64,000 nt of DNA from Ascaphus truei (GCA_036426205.1 CM071568.1:214377245-214441244); one strand, 5' to 3'. Shown: positions 21,969 through 32,577, numbered from the stretch's first letter. Notes: a model not told the origin generated them from the sequence alone. A program made the numbers and translations.

Positions 21969-22254
21969 CCTGTATCAGCGAGATAAGATCAAGTCCCAAA
22001 GTTGAGAGGGAGCTGTGTATTAATAATCCTCTCAGGCTGTAAACAATGGCAGATAGGCAATCAGCAAACCAAACAAAAATAAACAGGGGTGGACACAGTT
22101 GATATCGTGTGATGGTGTAAGTCCAATAGAAACCTCACTGGAATAATTAATGTAGATGCTAAAAGTCCCAATACAAAGCAACAGTGTTCTGAGGTATAAT
22201 TACGTGTTCTCCAAGGGGAGAATGGTCCAGGCTTCCAGCCCAGCGCTCCCACTC

Positions 22255-22300
22255 CTACGCGTTTCGTCCTGCGACTTAAACTTGGAGTGGTAATATATAT
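22255..22300 (-). ncRNA. Hammerhead-like core with 7-bp stem I
   Basis: On the minus strand CCACTCC, AAGTTTA, an extra A, GTC-GCAG-GAC, GAAAC-GC-GTA, then GGAGTGG. Stem I (CCACTCC/GGAGTGG) is perfect, stem III has two pairs and the triplet is GUA. The CUGANGA box is badly eroded (AAGTTTA). Confidence 0.5.
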
Positions 22301-22325
22301 GTATTATATTCATCTCCCTGCATCT

Positions 22326-22364
22326 CCCTGATAAAGGGGCCCTGAGATGGCTCTGTAAACACGG
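22326..22364 (+). ncRNA. Hammerhead-like core, degenerate
   Basis: CTGATAA, an extra A, GGGGCC...GGCTCT and GTAAACAC. The GAAAC box has an extra base (GTAAAC). It lies head to head with the core at 22255-22300. Confidence 0.4.
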
Positions 22365-22680
22365 ATACCTGCGGAAATTGATTAAATACCATTTTTTTTT
22401 TCATTTACCTGTATTGCTGTGTCTCCTTCCCTTTGGTGAGGTTTCATTTTTTATATACTATTTATGACACGTGCATTTGCCAATTGTGAGCTTTTTTTAA
22501 ATAAAAAATGCCGTAATGCTGGTGCATGCACATACTGTACCATAAGAAAATAATGCAGAAGACCATACACTTCAATACATGTAATTGATTGACCAAACCC
22601 TGTTGTGCTGTATGCTTTCTTCCATTCCATCAGTTTGATGAATGAGTCTTTTATATTTATTTATATAAATATATATCTAC

Positions 22681-22875
22681 CAGTAGTTTGACAAATTACC
22701 CAAATTACCCAAAAAGCTACTCGCCGAACCAAAAAAGCTACTCCCCACCTAGCCCGGCCCCAATTAAAAAAATTGAATAAATTCCAAATAAGAACTAATA
22801 ACAACCTTTGTTTTTGGCATAACAGTTTAGTTATTGTATTACATTTATACTTTCCTACAATTAGTCCTTGTTACA
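22681..22875 (+). mobile_element. hAT-type element, copy 4, 3'-truncated
   Basis: Begins AGTAGTTTGACAAATTACCC and carries the CTACTCGCC units and the AT-rich inner part (TTTGTTTTTGGCA, CTACAATTAGTCCTTGTTAC) of the 1.4-kb copy at 11864. It lacks the right end. Confidence 0.7.
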
Positions 22876-22950
22876 TAGTAGATGAGGTTGGAAAAATAAA
22901 TTTACGTCCATCAAGTTTAACCTAGGCCAAATTTAGACGACAGATACTTT
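22872..22950 (+). repeat. Dispersed retroposon-like fragment
   Basis: ACATAGTAGATGAGGTTGG and GTCCATCAAGTTTAACCT are hallmarks of a very common amphibian repeat. The family name is not assigned. It abuts the truncated hAT copy, which suggests it replaced the missing end. Confidence 0.5.
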
Positions 22951-23341
22951 GGGGCTTATGCAGAGAGGAACGTTAAAAAAGTTTAAAATGGCTGTAAAAT
23001 AGCCACAGATTTGCCGTTAGTGAAGGTGTTATGCAGAGAACGTCGTTAACTCATTTCGGCAAAAAACTGCAAATTGCCAACTTTTCCTGGCTATTTGAAA
23101 CTCGCCATACTAATGCACATATTGGCGTGTTCCAGCGATTCGGAGCTTCTGGAATACCATGCTATATTAGCATGGCGAGTTTCAGGTTCTCGCCACGAGT
23201 TTGGCGAGTTTTACAGCTCTGAAAAATTTTCAGAGCACTTTTAAAAATTGCGCCATTTTCTCCCGAGTTTAAGGATTTCTGGCTAGTTTTTTCGCCAGAA
23301 GATGGCGCTATTTCCTTATCTATGCTCTCTGCATGAGCCCC
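22951..23341. mobile_element. 391-bp TIR MITE
   Basis: GGGGCTTATGCAGAGAG at the left is matched by CTCTCTGCATGAGCCCC at the right, a 17-bp terminal inverted repeat with one mismatch. The interior contains several GGCGAG/CTCGCC inverted pairs. It has no reading frame. The flanks (ACTTT and TTTAT) allow a TTT duplication but do not prove it. Confidence 0.75.
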
Positions 23342-23570
23342 TTTATCCTATATCTGTATTTACAGTATATTAATCCAGAGGAAGGCAAACAAAAAACCCC
23401 GGTGAAATGCCATCCAATGATAACTTATAAATTCCTTACTGACTCCAAGAATTGGCAATCAGATTACCCCCTGGATCAACATCCTTCCCATGTTTACTTA
23501 TTTTGTATATCCCTGTATATCTTTCCTTTCTCAAAAGGAAGATATTTGTTGGATAATATATAGCTTTCTT

Positions 23571-23870
23571 CTATGCAGCGCAGCACATAAAAACGGCACA
23601 GTGGGACTTTTCTGCACAGAGCTTAGATAGAAGTAGAACAAAAAGTTCAAAGACCAGTGCGGGATGGCAGTCAGGCGCCATGTAGCGTCCCGTCGTCATA
23701 GCGGTATCATTTAATGCCGTGCAGCTATTTTGACGGGAGATGGAGGGGAAGAAAGAACTAGATGAAGAATGCCGGGAGAACGCTGCAACATGCCATTGCA
23801 TCCGCCGCCGCTAAGAGACACGCCAGTGGACCAAATGCAGTCGCCCGTGGCGAGCGGGCAATTGCATTTG
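23571..23870 (+). repeat. Dispersed repeat block, copy 1 (partner at 53230-54700)
   Basis: GAAGTAGAACAAAAAGTTCA followed by AAGACCAGTGC is shared with 53262-53292. The following block, from AGCGTCCC through TTTTGACGGGAG, GATGAAGAATGCCGGGAGAA and AGAGACACGCCAG, is shared with 54515-54670. Confidence 0.75.
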
Positions 23871-23878
23871 TACAGTCA

Positions 23879-23929
23879 TATATATATATTTATATAATTT
23901 ATTATATATATATATATATTTATTTATAT
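23879..23929. repeat. AT-rich microsatellite
   Basis: TA and TTTA units directly left of the solo LTR. Confidence 0.85.
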
Positions 23930-24793
23930 TGTGATACAAAATCTGTTTCTAGGTGCTAGAATAGGGCAGCTATGGGACTTTCCACCGTACAGAGAGTTAA
24001 TTCCCCCAGAGAAGCCAGCAGCAGCTGCAAACTAATTGAGCAGATTGATCTCCTGATTGCTCATGGAGTTTAAAAAGTCAGAAAGTGACTACACACGGAG
24101 AGAGACTGCTGTTCCCAGAGAAGGGGGACAGAGAAGAGTTCTCCCCAGCTGTGAAAGCTGGCACAGTCCCCTAGGCCTGCTGGATGGTGGTCGCGGAGCC
24201 TCCTGGGACTGCCTGGTTTGTTAGTCCCAGGTAGAAGGATGGACACAAACCATGCTGAAGCAGGGAATGTCCGATCCATAGTAATGGAATTACAGAGGAG
24301 AGATTCTCTGAGCTCTCGTGGGGCTGAGCTCCCCTAGGAAGAAAAGACGTGACACTGTGCAGAAGCGGGGATGGCCAATCCTTAACATTGGACTTACAGA
24401 GGAGAAATTCTCTGAGCTCTCGTGGAGCTGAGCTCCCTTAGGAAGGAAGGATGTGGGAACATGCTGAAGCTGGGACGTCTGCTCCATAACTTTGGAATAA
24501 CAGATGAGAAACACTATATTGGTGTGTGCAGAAGCTGGATATGTTTATCTACAATACTGTTTTGGGGTGGTAACCAGCTTAGCTGTCTATCCAGTTAGTA
24601 AGGGCTGAAGCTGCATGTGTAGTTAGTCTCCTAAGAGGAGTAGGCGTTCATTTTATGATTTGTTTTTACTTAAAGGGATGGTGGGCCTGTTAGTGTATTA
24701 TTTATCCTTGTAAATAAACCTCATATAGAGAAATACTAAATTTCCTGCCTTAATCTGGGACACAAGATCCTACGCTGTGACGGAGACATCACA
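23930..24793 (+). repeat. Candidate solo LTR (864 bp)
   Basis: It starts TGTGAT and ends ATCACA, a perfect terminal inverted hexamer with the TG...CA ends of LTRs. ATAT flanks both sides, a possible 4-bp target duplication but in AT-rich sequence. A polyadenylation signal, AATAAA, lies at 24712-24717. An internal tandem repeat lies at about 24250-24510. No second LTR or coding region is present, consistent with recombination between two LTRs. Confidence 0.6.
24250..24510 (+). repeat. About 105-bp tandem repeat inside the solo LTR
   Basis: GAAGC(A/G)GGGA, TTACAGAGGAGA(G/A)ATTCTC and TGAGCTCTCGTGG recur in two full units and one partial unit. Confidence 0.8.
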
Positions 24794-24797
24794 ATAT

Positions 24798-26330
24798 TTA
24801 TATATGTAATGTTTTACACGTAAATGTGTGTAACAAGTCTGCAACACACATATAGGTACATTTAAGATGCTTTAAATATATTTAAATATTAGTTTTAAAT
24901 TTCATGTCTAATTAACTGTTATAGGTATGTACGCAAATCAATATAGTCTTACATCAAGCAAAACATAATGAGGTTACATTTTAAAAGATAGGAACTGTAT
25001 TAACAAATCAAATTTTTTGCCTTTGTAATACGTCATTAAATCAATTCAAGCAATTGCTAAACTTTTAGTTAATTACATTATCCACAATTACTGTATGTAG
25101 ATGTCTTAGGTAAAATTTGAACTACAATTAAAATATACAAAACAATTAAGGAAAATGACTGGCCTGACAAGAAGGCAAAACCAGTAAGATTATACAGTAT
25201 ACTCATTGCTTTTTAAATAAATTACTCTATGTACTTCTTTGAGAACCATTCTCTTCACATTACAAAATAAATAATATACATCCCTTATATATGTTTCTAC
25301 ACTAAGATTCTGTAATATCACAGGACGATAGGGCTTAACGATCCAACTGACATCTGTTACTAAATGTAAACATCCTTAAAGCAATACTTTTACAGTTGTC
25401 TCTAGAAACAAAAAAAATCACTTTTAAACAGGGACCCTGAAAAACTAAATGCATGTTGATAAATTGTTTATTTTACGTGTTTCCTTCTCATTCCCTATCA
25501 GAGTACCAAACATTTGAAGGTTAGAACATTTTGTTTGTGAGAAGAGGGAATGCACACTTAAGGTTTTTAGTTTGCATGAATTAATGGATAGGAATCCATC
25601 ATTGAAATTAATGTTAAGTAAAATGGGGAGTATATAAATAATTGTGTTCCAAAATGGTAGCTAAATACTTTTTAAACCAATGTATAAGCACAGGAATAAT
25701 GTGTTTGCATTTAAAGGAAAAGGAAACATGAAGACACTTATTATACAACTATTAAACATCACCTTTTAGAATGTTCGCCATGTACAGTTTTAAGTAGCAC
25801 AACAGAATGCCTAAACTGTAAAATGATACATTTCCTGTCTTTCAAAAACAGATCCACAATTTAGAGAAATATAGATTGAGCAGCTGAATTTGCCTTCCTC
25901 ATCAAGTCATTTTGAAATATTTTTTTTTTCTTTTTGATGTTGCTTTCTCCAAAGGAAAGATTCAGTGCTTGTGCTTACAGCGACATCTATTTTGAAAATG
26001 AAAAGCACTGCATGTGCAGATGTTTGAATTATTTGCAAATTGAACCATATAGTCAAATTGTGCGGATTATCCACACATTTTAAATAAATCAAACAAATCA
26101 TGGAAAGCTTTTTAAAATTCTACTTGGCCTTGTTTAATTTATTTGGAAGTAACTATTATACTAAAGACCTTTAATTGACAAAAATGGTATAATGAAGTAC
26201 ATGTAAAAGCACAAATTAGATGTCCTATATAAAAAAAAATACATAGAAATGTCACCCTCAGCCAATGAATTGACCCCAATGACAAACCTAAATATTGATT
26301 CTTTTTTCCTTGTACGATATAGCATTTAGA
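24798..26330. other. AT-rich stretch, nothing recognised
   Basis: No coding, TIR, tail or tandem structure that I can support. Confidence 0.5.
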
Positions 26331-26335
26331 ATACA

Positions 26336-26530
26336 TTCCGGTGTTGCTGTTTATTTTATTATTATGTTTATCTTTTATTTATATGGCACAAATATATAAC
26401 ACAGTACAATCTGGGGGTAAGGACAAGAACAACACATAAAATACAAAATATTTAAAATATAATTTAACAATAATAATAATTAATGAGGTTACGGCTTTAA
26501 GGAGCTTGCAGTTTAAAAGGAATAGGAGTG
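26336..26530 (+). repeat. Retroposon fragment, LINE 3'-end-like
   Basis: TTTATTTATATGGCACAA, CAGTACAATCTGGGGGTAAGG and AAGGAGCTTGCAGTTTA match the pattern TTTATATAGCGCCAA...GAGCTTACAATCTAA that also appears at 57120-57265. This is a widespread vertebrate LINE-derived tail; the family is not named. Confidence 0.55.
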
Positions 26531-26639
26531 ATGACACAAAGAGAGCTGGGGGTATCCCCCCACTGTGCACAAAATGAGAGAGCGGCTCCATTCTCACCCC
26601 CTGTGATGATCCTGGTAGTATTTTTAGGGTAACTCTCAA

Positions 26640-27185
26640 GAAAGCAATAGGGGGTCATTCCCCATTTTGATTTTGAGGAGTTAACTAACTAGCCCATAAT
26701 TCTAATTATCGCAAAGAGTGCTTTCACACTGCACTAAGCTTGCTATATGCTGTAGCGGGGGATTATTCCATTATTATTCCTTTTGATGGTCATTGGGGTT
26801 ACCCTCAGAATTACAAATTGATGAAGAGGGGGAGTCCCCACACTTTATCTGTGGATTAAGTGTGCTGCTTTTACTTTATTTTTATATTTTACACAAATAT
26901 AGAACATTTATTTGATGGTGGGGGAAAGGGTCACAGTGACAAGTGCTCCTAGACATGAATGTATTCTAATGAATATATGAGTAGAAATAGGTAAATGTGT
27001 CAAAATTTGAGCTCAAATTTCGTTGCTGGTTTTTTAACAAAATTCAAATTGCAGATGTATATTTGTAGGTGGCTAGGACAGTTAAATATGTGGATGAATT
27101 CTCCTGAAACCGCCATTATTTTCACTTCGCAAAAAGGTTATACATCCATCTACGAAAGTCTATGACATTACCTCACATCAAACAA
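26640..27185. other. Nothing recognised
   Basis: Short frames only; no structural repeat seen. Confidence 0.5.
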
Positions 27186-27345
27186 CATGGGGAGGGACAC
27201 CTGTGCTCAAAGAAAAACACAGCTAAGAAAACTGGGATGCAGGCTAATAAAAAATGCAAAGTATATTGTAATATCTCCTATTAGCATATCTGTCTGGTAT
27301 CTCAGGTGTGCTCCTTTTTGGGCCCAGGTTTCTCTCCACGTGTTC
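27186..27345. repeat. Short foldback MITE, copy 2
   Basis: Related to 4783-4930: GGAGGGACACCTGTGCTCAA at the left and GGTATCTCAGGTGTGCTCCT at the right, with AGGCTAATAAAAAATGC and TATTAGCATA as inner arms. Confidence 0.55.
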
Positions 27346-27784
27346 TCTGTCTCTCTTGTCAAATTTTAGACCCACAAATGTCCGTGGCAGGGAAGAAAGG
27401 ACACATTTGAATGTTGGAGAAAGATTAGCCCATCCCTACAGTATGTATGAGTACCATTGATTCATAGAGGACAGTCCATGTCATTCATGCGTACTTCTAC
27501 ATTTGTAGGACTAAAACTGTTAATAAGGGTGTCATGTGAAAATTAATTATAGAACATATGTTGCATATGCAATGTATTTGAATATTTCCATTTTACGAGA
27601 ATCTACAGATATATTTTTATTCCTACAAATATGCAGTAAGTCTTGACTGATGTTGGTAGTATTCTGTGTCAATCAACAGAGTCACCTTTATATGACATGT
27701 CTCTTGTTAAGTAATCTATTACACAAGGATTACTTTATAGCAAAAACATTTGTCAGGCAGCAAGGATAGGGAAAGTGTAATGTT

Positions 27785-27812
27785 TGAATATATATATATA
27801 TATATATATATA
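27785..27812. repeat. (TA)n microsatellite
   Basis: It marks the truncated downstream end of the CR1 reading frame. Confidence 0.95.
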
Positions 27813-27815
27813 GAA

Positions 27816-29105
27816 AGGTTTCCTCCCCTACCTGTTTATTTAGCCACATTGGTTTTGACTTATTTCTTTTATACTTATTACCGAAGGGTATACACTGATA
27901 AGTGTGCTTTACTATCAATGTTTTAAAGACTGCCCGTTTATCTTCTACATTTTTCCCTGCAAAAACATCATCCCATTGTATTACTACTAGATTAGACCTC
28001 AGTTTATTAAAATCTGCCTTTCCAAAGTTGAAGGTCTTTGTTGAACCCAAGTAATCTGTTTTTTGATAATTTATTTCAAACGAGACAATGTTATGATCAC
28101 TGTTACCCAAATGTTCCAGGACTTGAATATTTGTTATTACTTCTACATTGTTTGATATGACCAAATCCAGAACCTGCCCTCACCTGGTTGGTTCCTCAAT
28201 AATTTGGTTCATATAATTGTCTTTAAGCACCCCCAAAAACCTGTTCCCTTTTGTTGTTACGCTATACTCATTGCCCCAGTCTATGTCTGGATAATTAAAA
28301 TCCCCCATTATGCAAACATGACCCAGTTTTGATGCCTTCTCCATTTGCAAAAGTATTTTAGCTTCCTCAATCTCACAGATATTTGGTGGTTTATAGCATA
28401 TTCCCAGAAACATTTTCTTAATACTTTTACCTCCACTGCTAATTTCTATCCACAAAGTCTCTACATTTTCATCATTCCCTTCATAAACATCATCCATTAT
28501 AATAGGTTTTAGATCCGGTTTAACATATAAACATACTCCACCTCCCCTTCTATTTGTTTGATCCTTCCGAAAAAGGGAATACTGTCGCGGCCGAGTTTAT
28601 TCGAGCATTTGCCCGGTCTCAGCCGCGACAGTAACCTGGCGCGCGCCGGGATGTCCCGGGCGCGCGCCGAAGCCTCGGAGGAGAGGCCCGCCGATCGGGG
28701 CTTCCCCCTCTCCTCTCCGGGTCCGCCGGGTCCCCCGGAACCCCCTGCCGCCGTCACCCACATCGCGGGACACCAGGGCTCCCTCGGGGAGCCCTGGACG
28801 CGCGTGCAGGGGGCGCAGGCACCCGATTACGCGTGACCACGCATCGGTGACGCGCGGAACGCCGTGGGGATGCCACTAGCAAGCCGGGAAATCTCCCGGC
28901 TTGCGGAACTGGCCGCACTCTAATAAAGTGTGCCGCCAGTGTAACCCTCTAAATTAACTGTCCAGTCATGAGTTTCATCCCACCATGTTTCAGTAATGCC
29001 TATGATATACTGATCCCTTGCAGCTATTCATTCAAGCTCCCCTATTTTATCTGTCAGGCTTCTTGCATTAGCAAACGTGCATTTCAATTTTTTTCCACCT
29101 TTACT
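27816..29105 (-). pseudogene. CR1 ORF2 endonuclease domain, interrupted
   Basis: An apurinic-like endonuclease that would nick target DNA for reverse transcription. Conserved blocks in order on the minus strand: ANARSLTDKIGELE then ITETWWDETHDW (about 29090-28945), an interruption by the 360-bp insertion, FRKDQTNRRGGGVCLYVK (from about 28571), LGICYKPPN, IMGDFNYPDIDW (near 28250), and NSDHNIVSFEI (near 28090). The catalytic Glu of TETWW, the GDFN block and the SDH block are all present. One in-frame stop falls in the first block (GELE then TGA/TAA). The frame ends in MWLNKQV at the TA repeat, before the reverse transcriptase. Confidence 0.85.
28580..28943. mobile_element. 360-bp GC-rich TIR element inserted at TA in the CR1
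   Basis: The insertion spans 28582-28941 between two TA dinucleotides. Deleting it with one TA rejoins the CR1 endonuclease frame exactly (LEG-Y-SLFRKD), which proves the borders. The left end CTGTCGCGGCCGAGTTTATT and the right end, read inward, CACTGGCGGCACACTTTATT share an imperfect inverted repeat. The interior is over 65 percent GC by eye. The left tip also forms a hairpin (ACTGTCGCGGC...GCCGCGACAGT). TA duplication suggests a Tc1/mariner-mobilised MITE, but other TA-targeting groups are possible. Related ends occur at 44647 and 46186. Confidence 0.85.
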
Positions 29106-29296
29106 ATTATCTTATCTGCTCCTTCCTTTCTGCGCCCACTTGGTTTAGTCTTTAGAAGTTTTCTAGTATTATCTGTATTCACTATTGGTGTCTCATTGCT
29201 TGTCAAACTCGCACTTGCCCCCATTCTACCTATATACCACCTTGTATCCTCCTCTATTTAGTTCATTATCTGTTTCATTCCCCTCCCCCCTCCATC

Positions 29297-30335
29297 CTAG
29301 TTTAAAATCTCCTCTAACCTTTTTAGCATTCTCCCCCCTAGCACAGAAGATCCCTCTTCATTGAGGTGCAATCCGTCCCTAGAATATAGATGGCACCTCT
29401 CAGAAAAGGAGTCCCAGTGCTCTAAAAACCCAAACCCCTCCTTCCTGCACCACTTTCTTAGCCATGCATTAACCTCCCTGATCTCTGACTGTCTCCCTGC
29501 GGTAGCGCATGGCACTGGTAGTATTTCAGAAAATACTACCTTGGAGGTCCTTGCCTTAAGCTTTTGGCCTAGATCCCTGTAATCATTTTTTAGGACCCTC
29601 CATCTTTCTCTAACTTTGTCATTGGTGCCAACGTGTACCAAGACCGCCGGGTCAATCCAAGCCCCCCCCCCCCCAACAATCTGTCTACCCGATCCGCAAT
29701 GTGCCGAACCTGAGCACCTGGGAGACAGCAAACTGTTCAGTTCATGCGGTCATGACAACAGATTGCCCTATCTACCTTCCTAATAATGGAGTCCCCTAAC
29801 ACCACAATCATTCTTTATATCTGAGCATCCTGAGTCCCCACTGTGCTGAAGGAACTATTCCCCTGGCTGCTAGAGGAATTAGTCTCCCGCCTTGCCATTT
29901 CTGCCCCAATATTCCCAATATCTTCACTCAACATGGCAAATCTATTTGGATGTGTCAGCTCAGAAATGACCTGCCTCTCCTTATTGCCACTGCTTTCCCC
30001 TCTAACTGTCACCCAGCTACCTACTTGCTCCTCACTAACGGCAACCAAGCTACCTACATGCTCCTCACTAACAGCGCCACCATCTGCATCACTAGTCGAA
30101 GCAAGGGCCTGCTCAGTGAGGTCTAATTCCCTTTCAAGATTGCCAATGTCCCCAATATTGCAAGTTGCCTCTTCAGATCAGCAATCTCTGATTCTAAAGA
30201 GACCACCCGCTCACACCTCTCACAGCGGTATGCTCCTTGGAACTGCTGCTCCAAGTGCACCTACATGTGGCAAGATGTGCATTGAGTGGCATTTTCAATC
30301 CTGCTCATTCTAGCAACTATGACGTTTAGAAGTAC
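29297..30335 (-). pseudogene. CR1 ORF1 with SGNH esterase-like domain
   Basis: The minus-strand reading frames show CTSCH then CERCER, a two-half zinc-finger pattern, followed by a short coiled coil (SLESEIADLKRQL, near 30180). From about 29812 down comes an SGNH hydrolase: VVLGDSIIRK (catalytic Ser in GDS), LVHVGTND (the GxND block, near 29630) and RDGLHLNEEG (the DxxH block, near 29350). The Ser, Asn, Asp and His positions are all retained. The protein is known in CR1 to accompany the RNA; the esterase role is not settled. Several stops and frame changes (for example near 30280, 29813 and 29745) make it a pseudogene. Confidence 0.75.
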
Positions 30336-30477
30336 TAACAGTAAACTGTACTTCAATAAAGTATACCTTGTTTAACCGCTTCCTTGTTCAAACTGCTTCT
30401 GGTTCTAACTGCACACACTTTAAACAATCAGCACTTCAAATCAACCACACGGATCAGTCAGTACACGCCAAACCACA

Positions 30478-31516
30478 AGACTTCTGGAACAATGTCCAGA
30501 CGAGACCAAAGTGAATAGTTAGTATGGGGAGTGACCCCCGTGGAGTCCGGTGCTCAATCGAGTTGTAATGCTGGGTGTAGAACTTTTAGCAACCTCAAAG
30601 GTGTATGGCCAAGAAGAAAACAAAGATCCCCTGTTGATAAGATATCATGTTGCTTTAAAAAACACACAGCTTAGGTTTGCAAAGTTGCATCTGAACAAAC
30701 CACAAGACTTCTGGAACAATGTCCAGACGAGACCAAAGTGAAGATGGTTGGCCATAATGCCATAATGCACAGCGCCAAGTTGGACGAAAACCAAACACAG
30801 CATATCAGCACAAACACCTCATACCAACTATCAAGCACGGGGGTGGAGGGGTGATGATTTGGGCTTGTTTTTGCAGCCAGAGGACCTGGGAACCTTGCAG
30901 TCATTGATTCGACCATGAATTCCTCTGTATACCAAAGTATTCTAGAGTGAAATGTGAGGCCATCTGTCCGACAGCTAAAGCTTGGACGAAATTGGGTCAT
31001 GCAACAGGACAATGATCCCAAGCACAACAGCAAACCTACAACAGAATGGCTGAAAATAAAAGAATCATGGTGTTGCAATGGCCCAGTCAAAGTCCAGACC
31101 TCAACCCGATTTAAATGCTGTGGCTGGACCTTAAGAGAGCTGTGCATAAACAAATGCCCACAAACCTCAATGAACTGAAGCAACCTTGTAAAGAAGAGAG
31201 GGCCAAAATTCCTCCACAACGATGTGAAGACTGATAAAGTCATACAGAAAACGATTACTTCAAGTTATTGCTGCAAAAGATGGTTCTACAAGCTATTGAA
31301 TCATACCGTGTACTTAGTTTTTCACACATAGCTTCTCCATTTTGGCTTTATTTTTGTTAAATAAATAATGACACAGTGTAATATGTCATGTGTTGTTGTT
31401 CATTTGAGGTTGTATTTACCTAATTTTAAGATCTGCTAAGGAACAGATGATTGTTATTATGTCCTGATATGTAAAACCATGGAATTCAAAGAGGGTGTAC
31501 TTTCTTTTTCACATGG
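30478..31516 (+). mobile_element. Tc1/mariner-type DNA transposon, copy B (3' part)
   Basis: The catalytic-domain half of the transposase is followed by a terminal repeat at 31309-31512 that matches the 5' terminal repeat of copy A. A 41-bp piece of the coding region (AAGACTTCTGGAACAATGTC onward) is present twice, at about 30479 and 30706, which marks a local rearrangement at the 5' border. The extreme right tip is missing (CACATGG in place of CACACAACTG). Confidence 0.85.
30550..31250 (+). pseudogene. Tc1 transposase, C-terminal catalytic part, broken
   Basis: The frame includes RFAKLHLNKPQDFWNNV, then, after stops and frame changes, [20 protein letters not shown], which holds the second catalytic Asp (QDNDPKH) of the DDE triad. 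The following segment that should carry PDLNPIE is present at about 31100 but out of frame. It ends near NELKQLCKEEWAKIPPQRC-type sequence around 31170-31230. The copy cannot encode an active enzyme. Confidence 0.8.
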
Positions 31517-32095
31517 CTTTATTTATATATATATTGACTAACAAACACATTAACAATATTTATTAATTATATTTGAAAATGTTCTAATCTATGTAACACA
31601 CTTCTGATTTTAATTATATTTTGATGTACTAATTTACTAATTGTGATAATTTAAATTTGTTTACTTAATCTCTTATTTACTCATTTACAGGTACTAATTG
31701 ACACATTTTTAGCACTTACTGTACATACCTTTTCTAATATTAAAATCCCTAATTTAAATATCTCAAAGTGATTTAGTGCCCGCTCTCTTAACATTTTACT
31801 TTTATATGACAGTTTTAAGTGACCTAACACAGAATCCCTCTTTTTGTCCAGTTAAATAAATATATAAATTAAGGCCTTGACTGATTTACAGTATTAACAT
31901 CCACACAAAATGAAAACACTGTTAGTTACTGTACATTTTATTCGAATAGTAGGTAATACACAGATGTCGAATATAAATACATACTGTATATAAAATATAA
32001 AAAGGGGAGAATAAGCGCAGACATGAAATGATAACGTAAGATTAACTTTACTGTAAGGCTAACATTTAAACTGCTTCCTGTCAGTACCATACTTA
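31517..32095. other. AT-rich stretch, nothing recognised
   Basis: No coding or repeat structure supported. Confidence 0.5.
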
Positions 32096-32099
32096 AATT

Positions 32100-32231
32100 C
32101 AAACAATGCAACCGCGATAAACACGGGTGCCTGGTGTTATTGGCAGCATTAATGCCGTGTGGAATACAGCAGCGCACACGAAAATGGCTCTGTGAATTGT
32201 TCGAATAATGGCCGCTGCATCTGTAGTTGTT
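32100..32231 (-). repeat. Dispersed repeat, copy 1 (partner 56396-56545)
   Basis: The minus strand reads ACAGATGCAGCGGCCATTAT, TTCGAACAATTCACAGAGCC and GCTGCTGTATTCCACACGGC. The same order occurs on the plus strand at 56396-56470. Family not named. Confidence 0.65.
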
Positions 32232-32275
32232 GCATTTTTGTACAGTGAGTTCAGACGAGACAACGAGTATTCTAA

Positions 32276-32545
32276 AGCTTGCCTTAAACTAGCCCGGTTA
32301 CATGCTGGGTACATGCTGGGTGTAACCTGGTTAGTTTAAGGCAAGATTAAGGCATTTCTGCATTGCTAATGACCCATCGGATTAACACAGCAGGGGTCCC
32401 TGGCAGTCCCATTCAGTTTGAATGGGACTGCCAGGGACCCCCGCTGTTAATCTGATGGGCCATTAGTCAATGCAGAAATGCCTTAAACTTGCCTTAAACT
32501 AGACCCAGCATGTACCCAGCATGTACCTGGGTCTTTTTGGCGATT
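32276..32545. repeat. Foldback element, about 120-bp arms with 4-base loop
   Basis: The centre is GGCAGTCCCATTCA-GTT-TGAATGGGACTGCC, extended outward by GGGGTCCCT/AGGGACCCC, GCATTAGC-type blocks and AGTTTAAGGCAAG/CTTGCCTTAAACT. The outermost part of each side holds two copies of ACATGCTGGGT. The arms match with only a few changes, so the DNA could extrude as a long hairpin. Confidence 0.9.
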
Positions 32546-32577
32546 GCCACTGGTTTGTGTTAGAATAACCGTCGGCA

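Larger units (their letters stand above)
21969..22440. mobile_element. Right half of the split non-coding element
   Basis: Begins with the CCTG duplication and runs to opposed hammerhead-like cores at 22255-22362. No protein coding is seen. Confidence 0.5.
27813..30335 (-). mobile_element. CR1-type LINE, 5' two-thirds, minus strand
   Basis: Reading the minus strand, an ORF1 with a zinc-finger-like and SGNH-esterase region (30313-29297) is followed by the endonuclease part of ORF2 (about 29100-27830). A 360-bp element (28582-28941) interrupts the endonuclease. The reverse transcriptase and the 3' end are missing: homology stops at the TA repeat at 27812. The combination of an esterase-type ORF1 and this endonuclease is characteristic of CR1 LINEs. 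It is a dead copy with several stops. Confidence 0.85.

Noticed and set aside
28509..28836. GC-rich frames on both strands
   Set aside because: They fall in the 360-bp TIR insertion and its border and are explained by high GC content.
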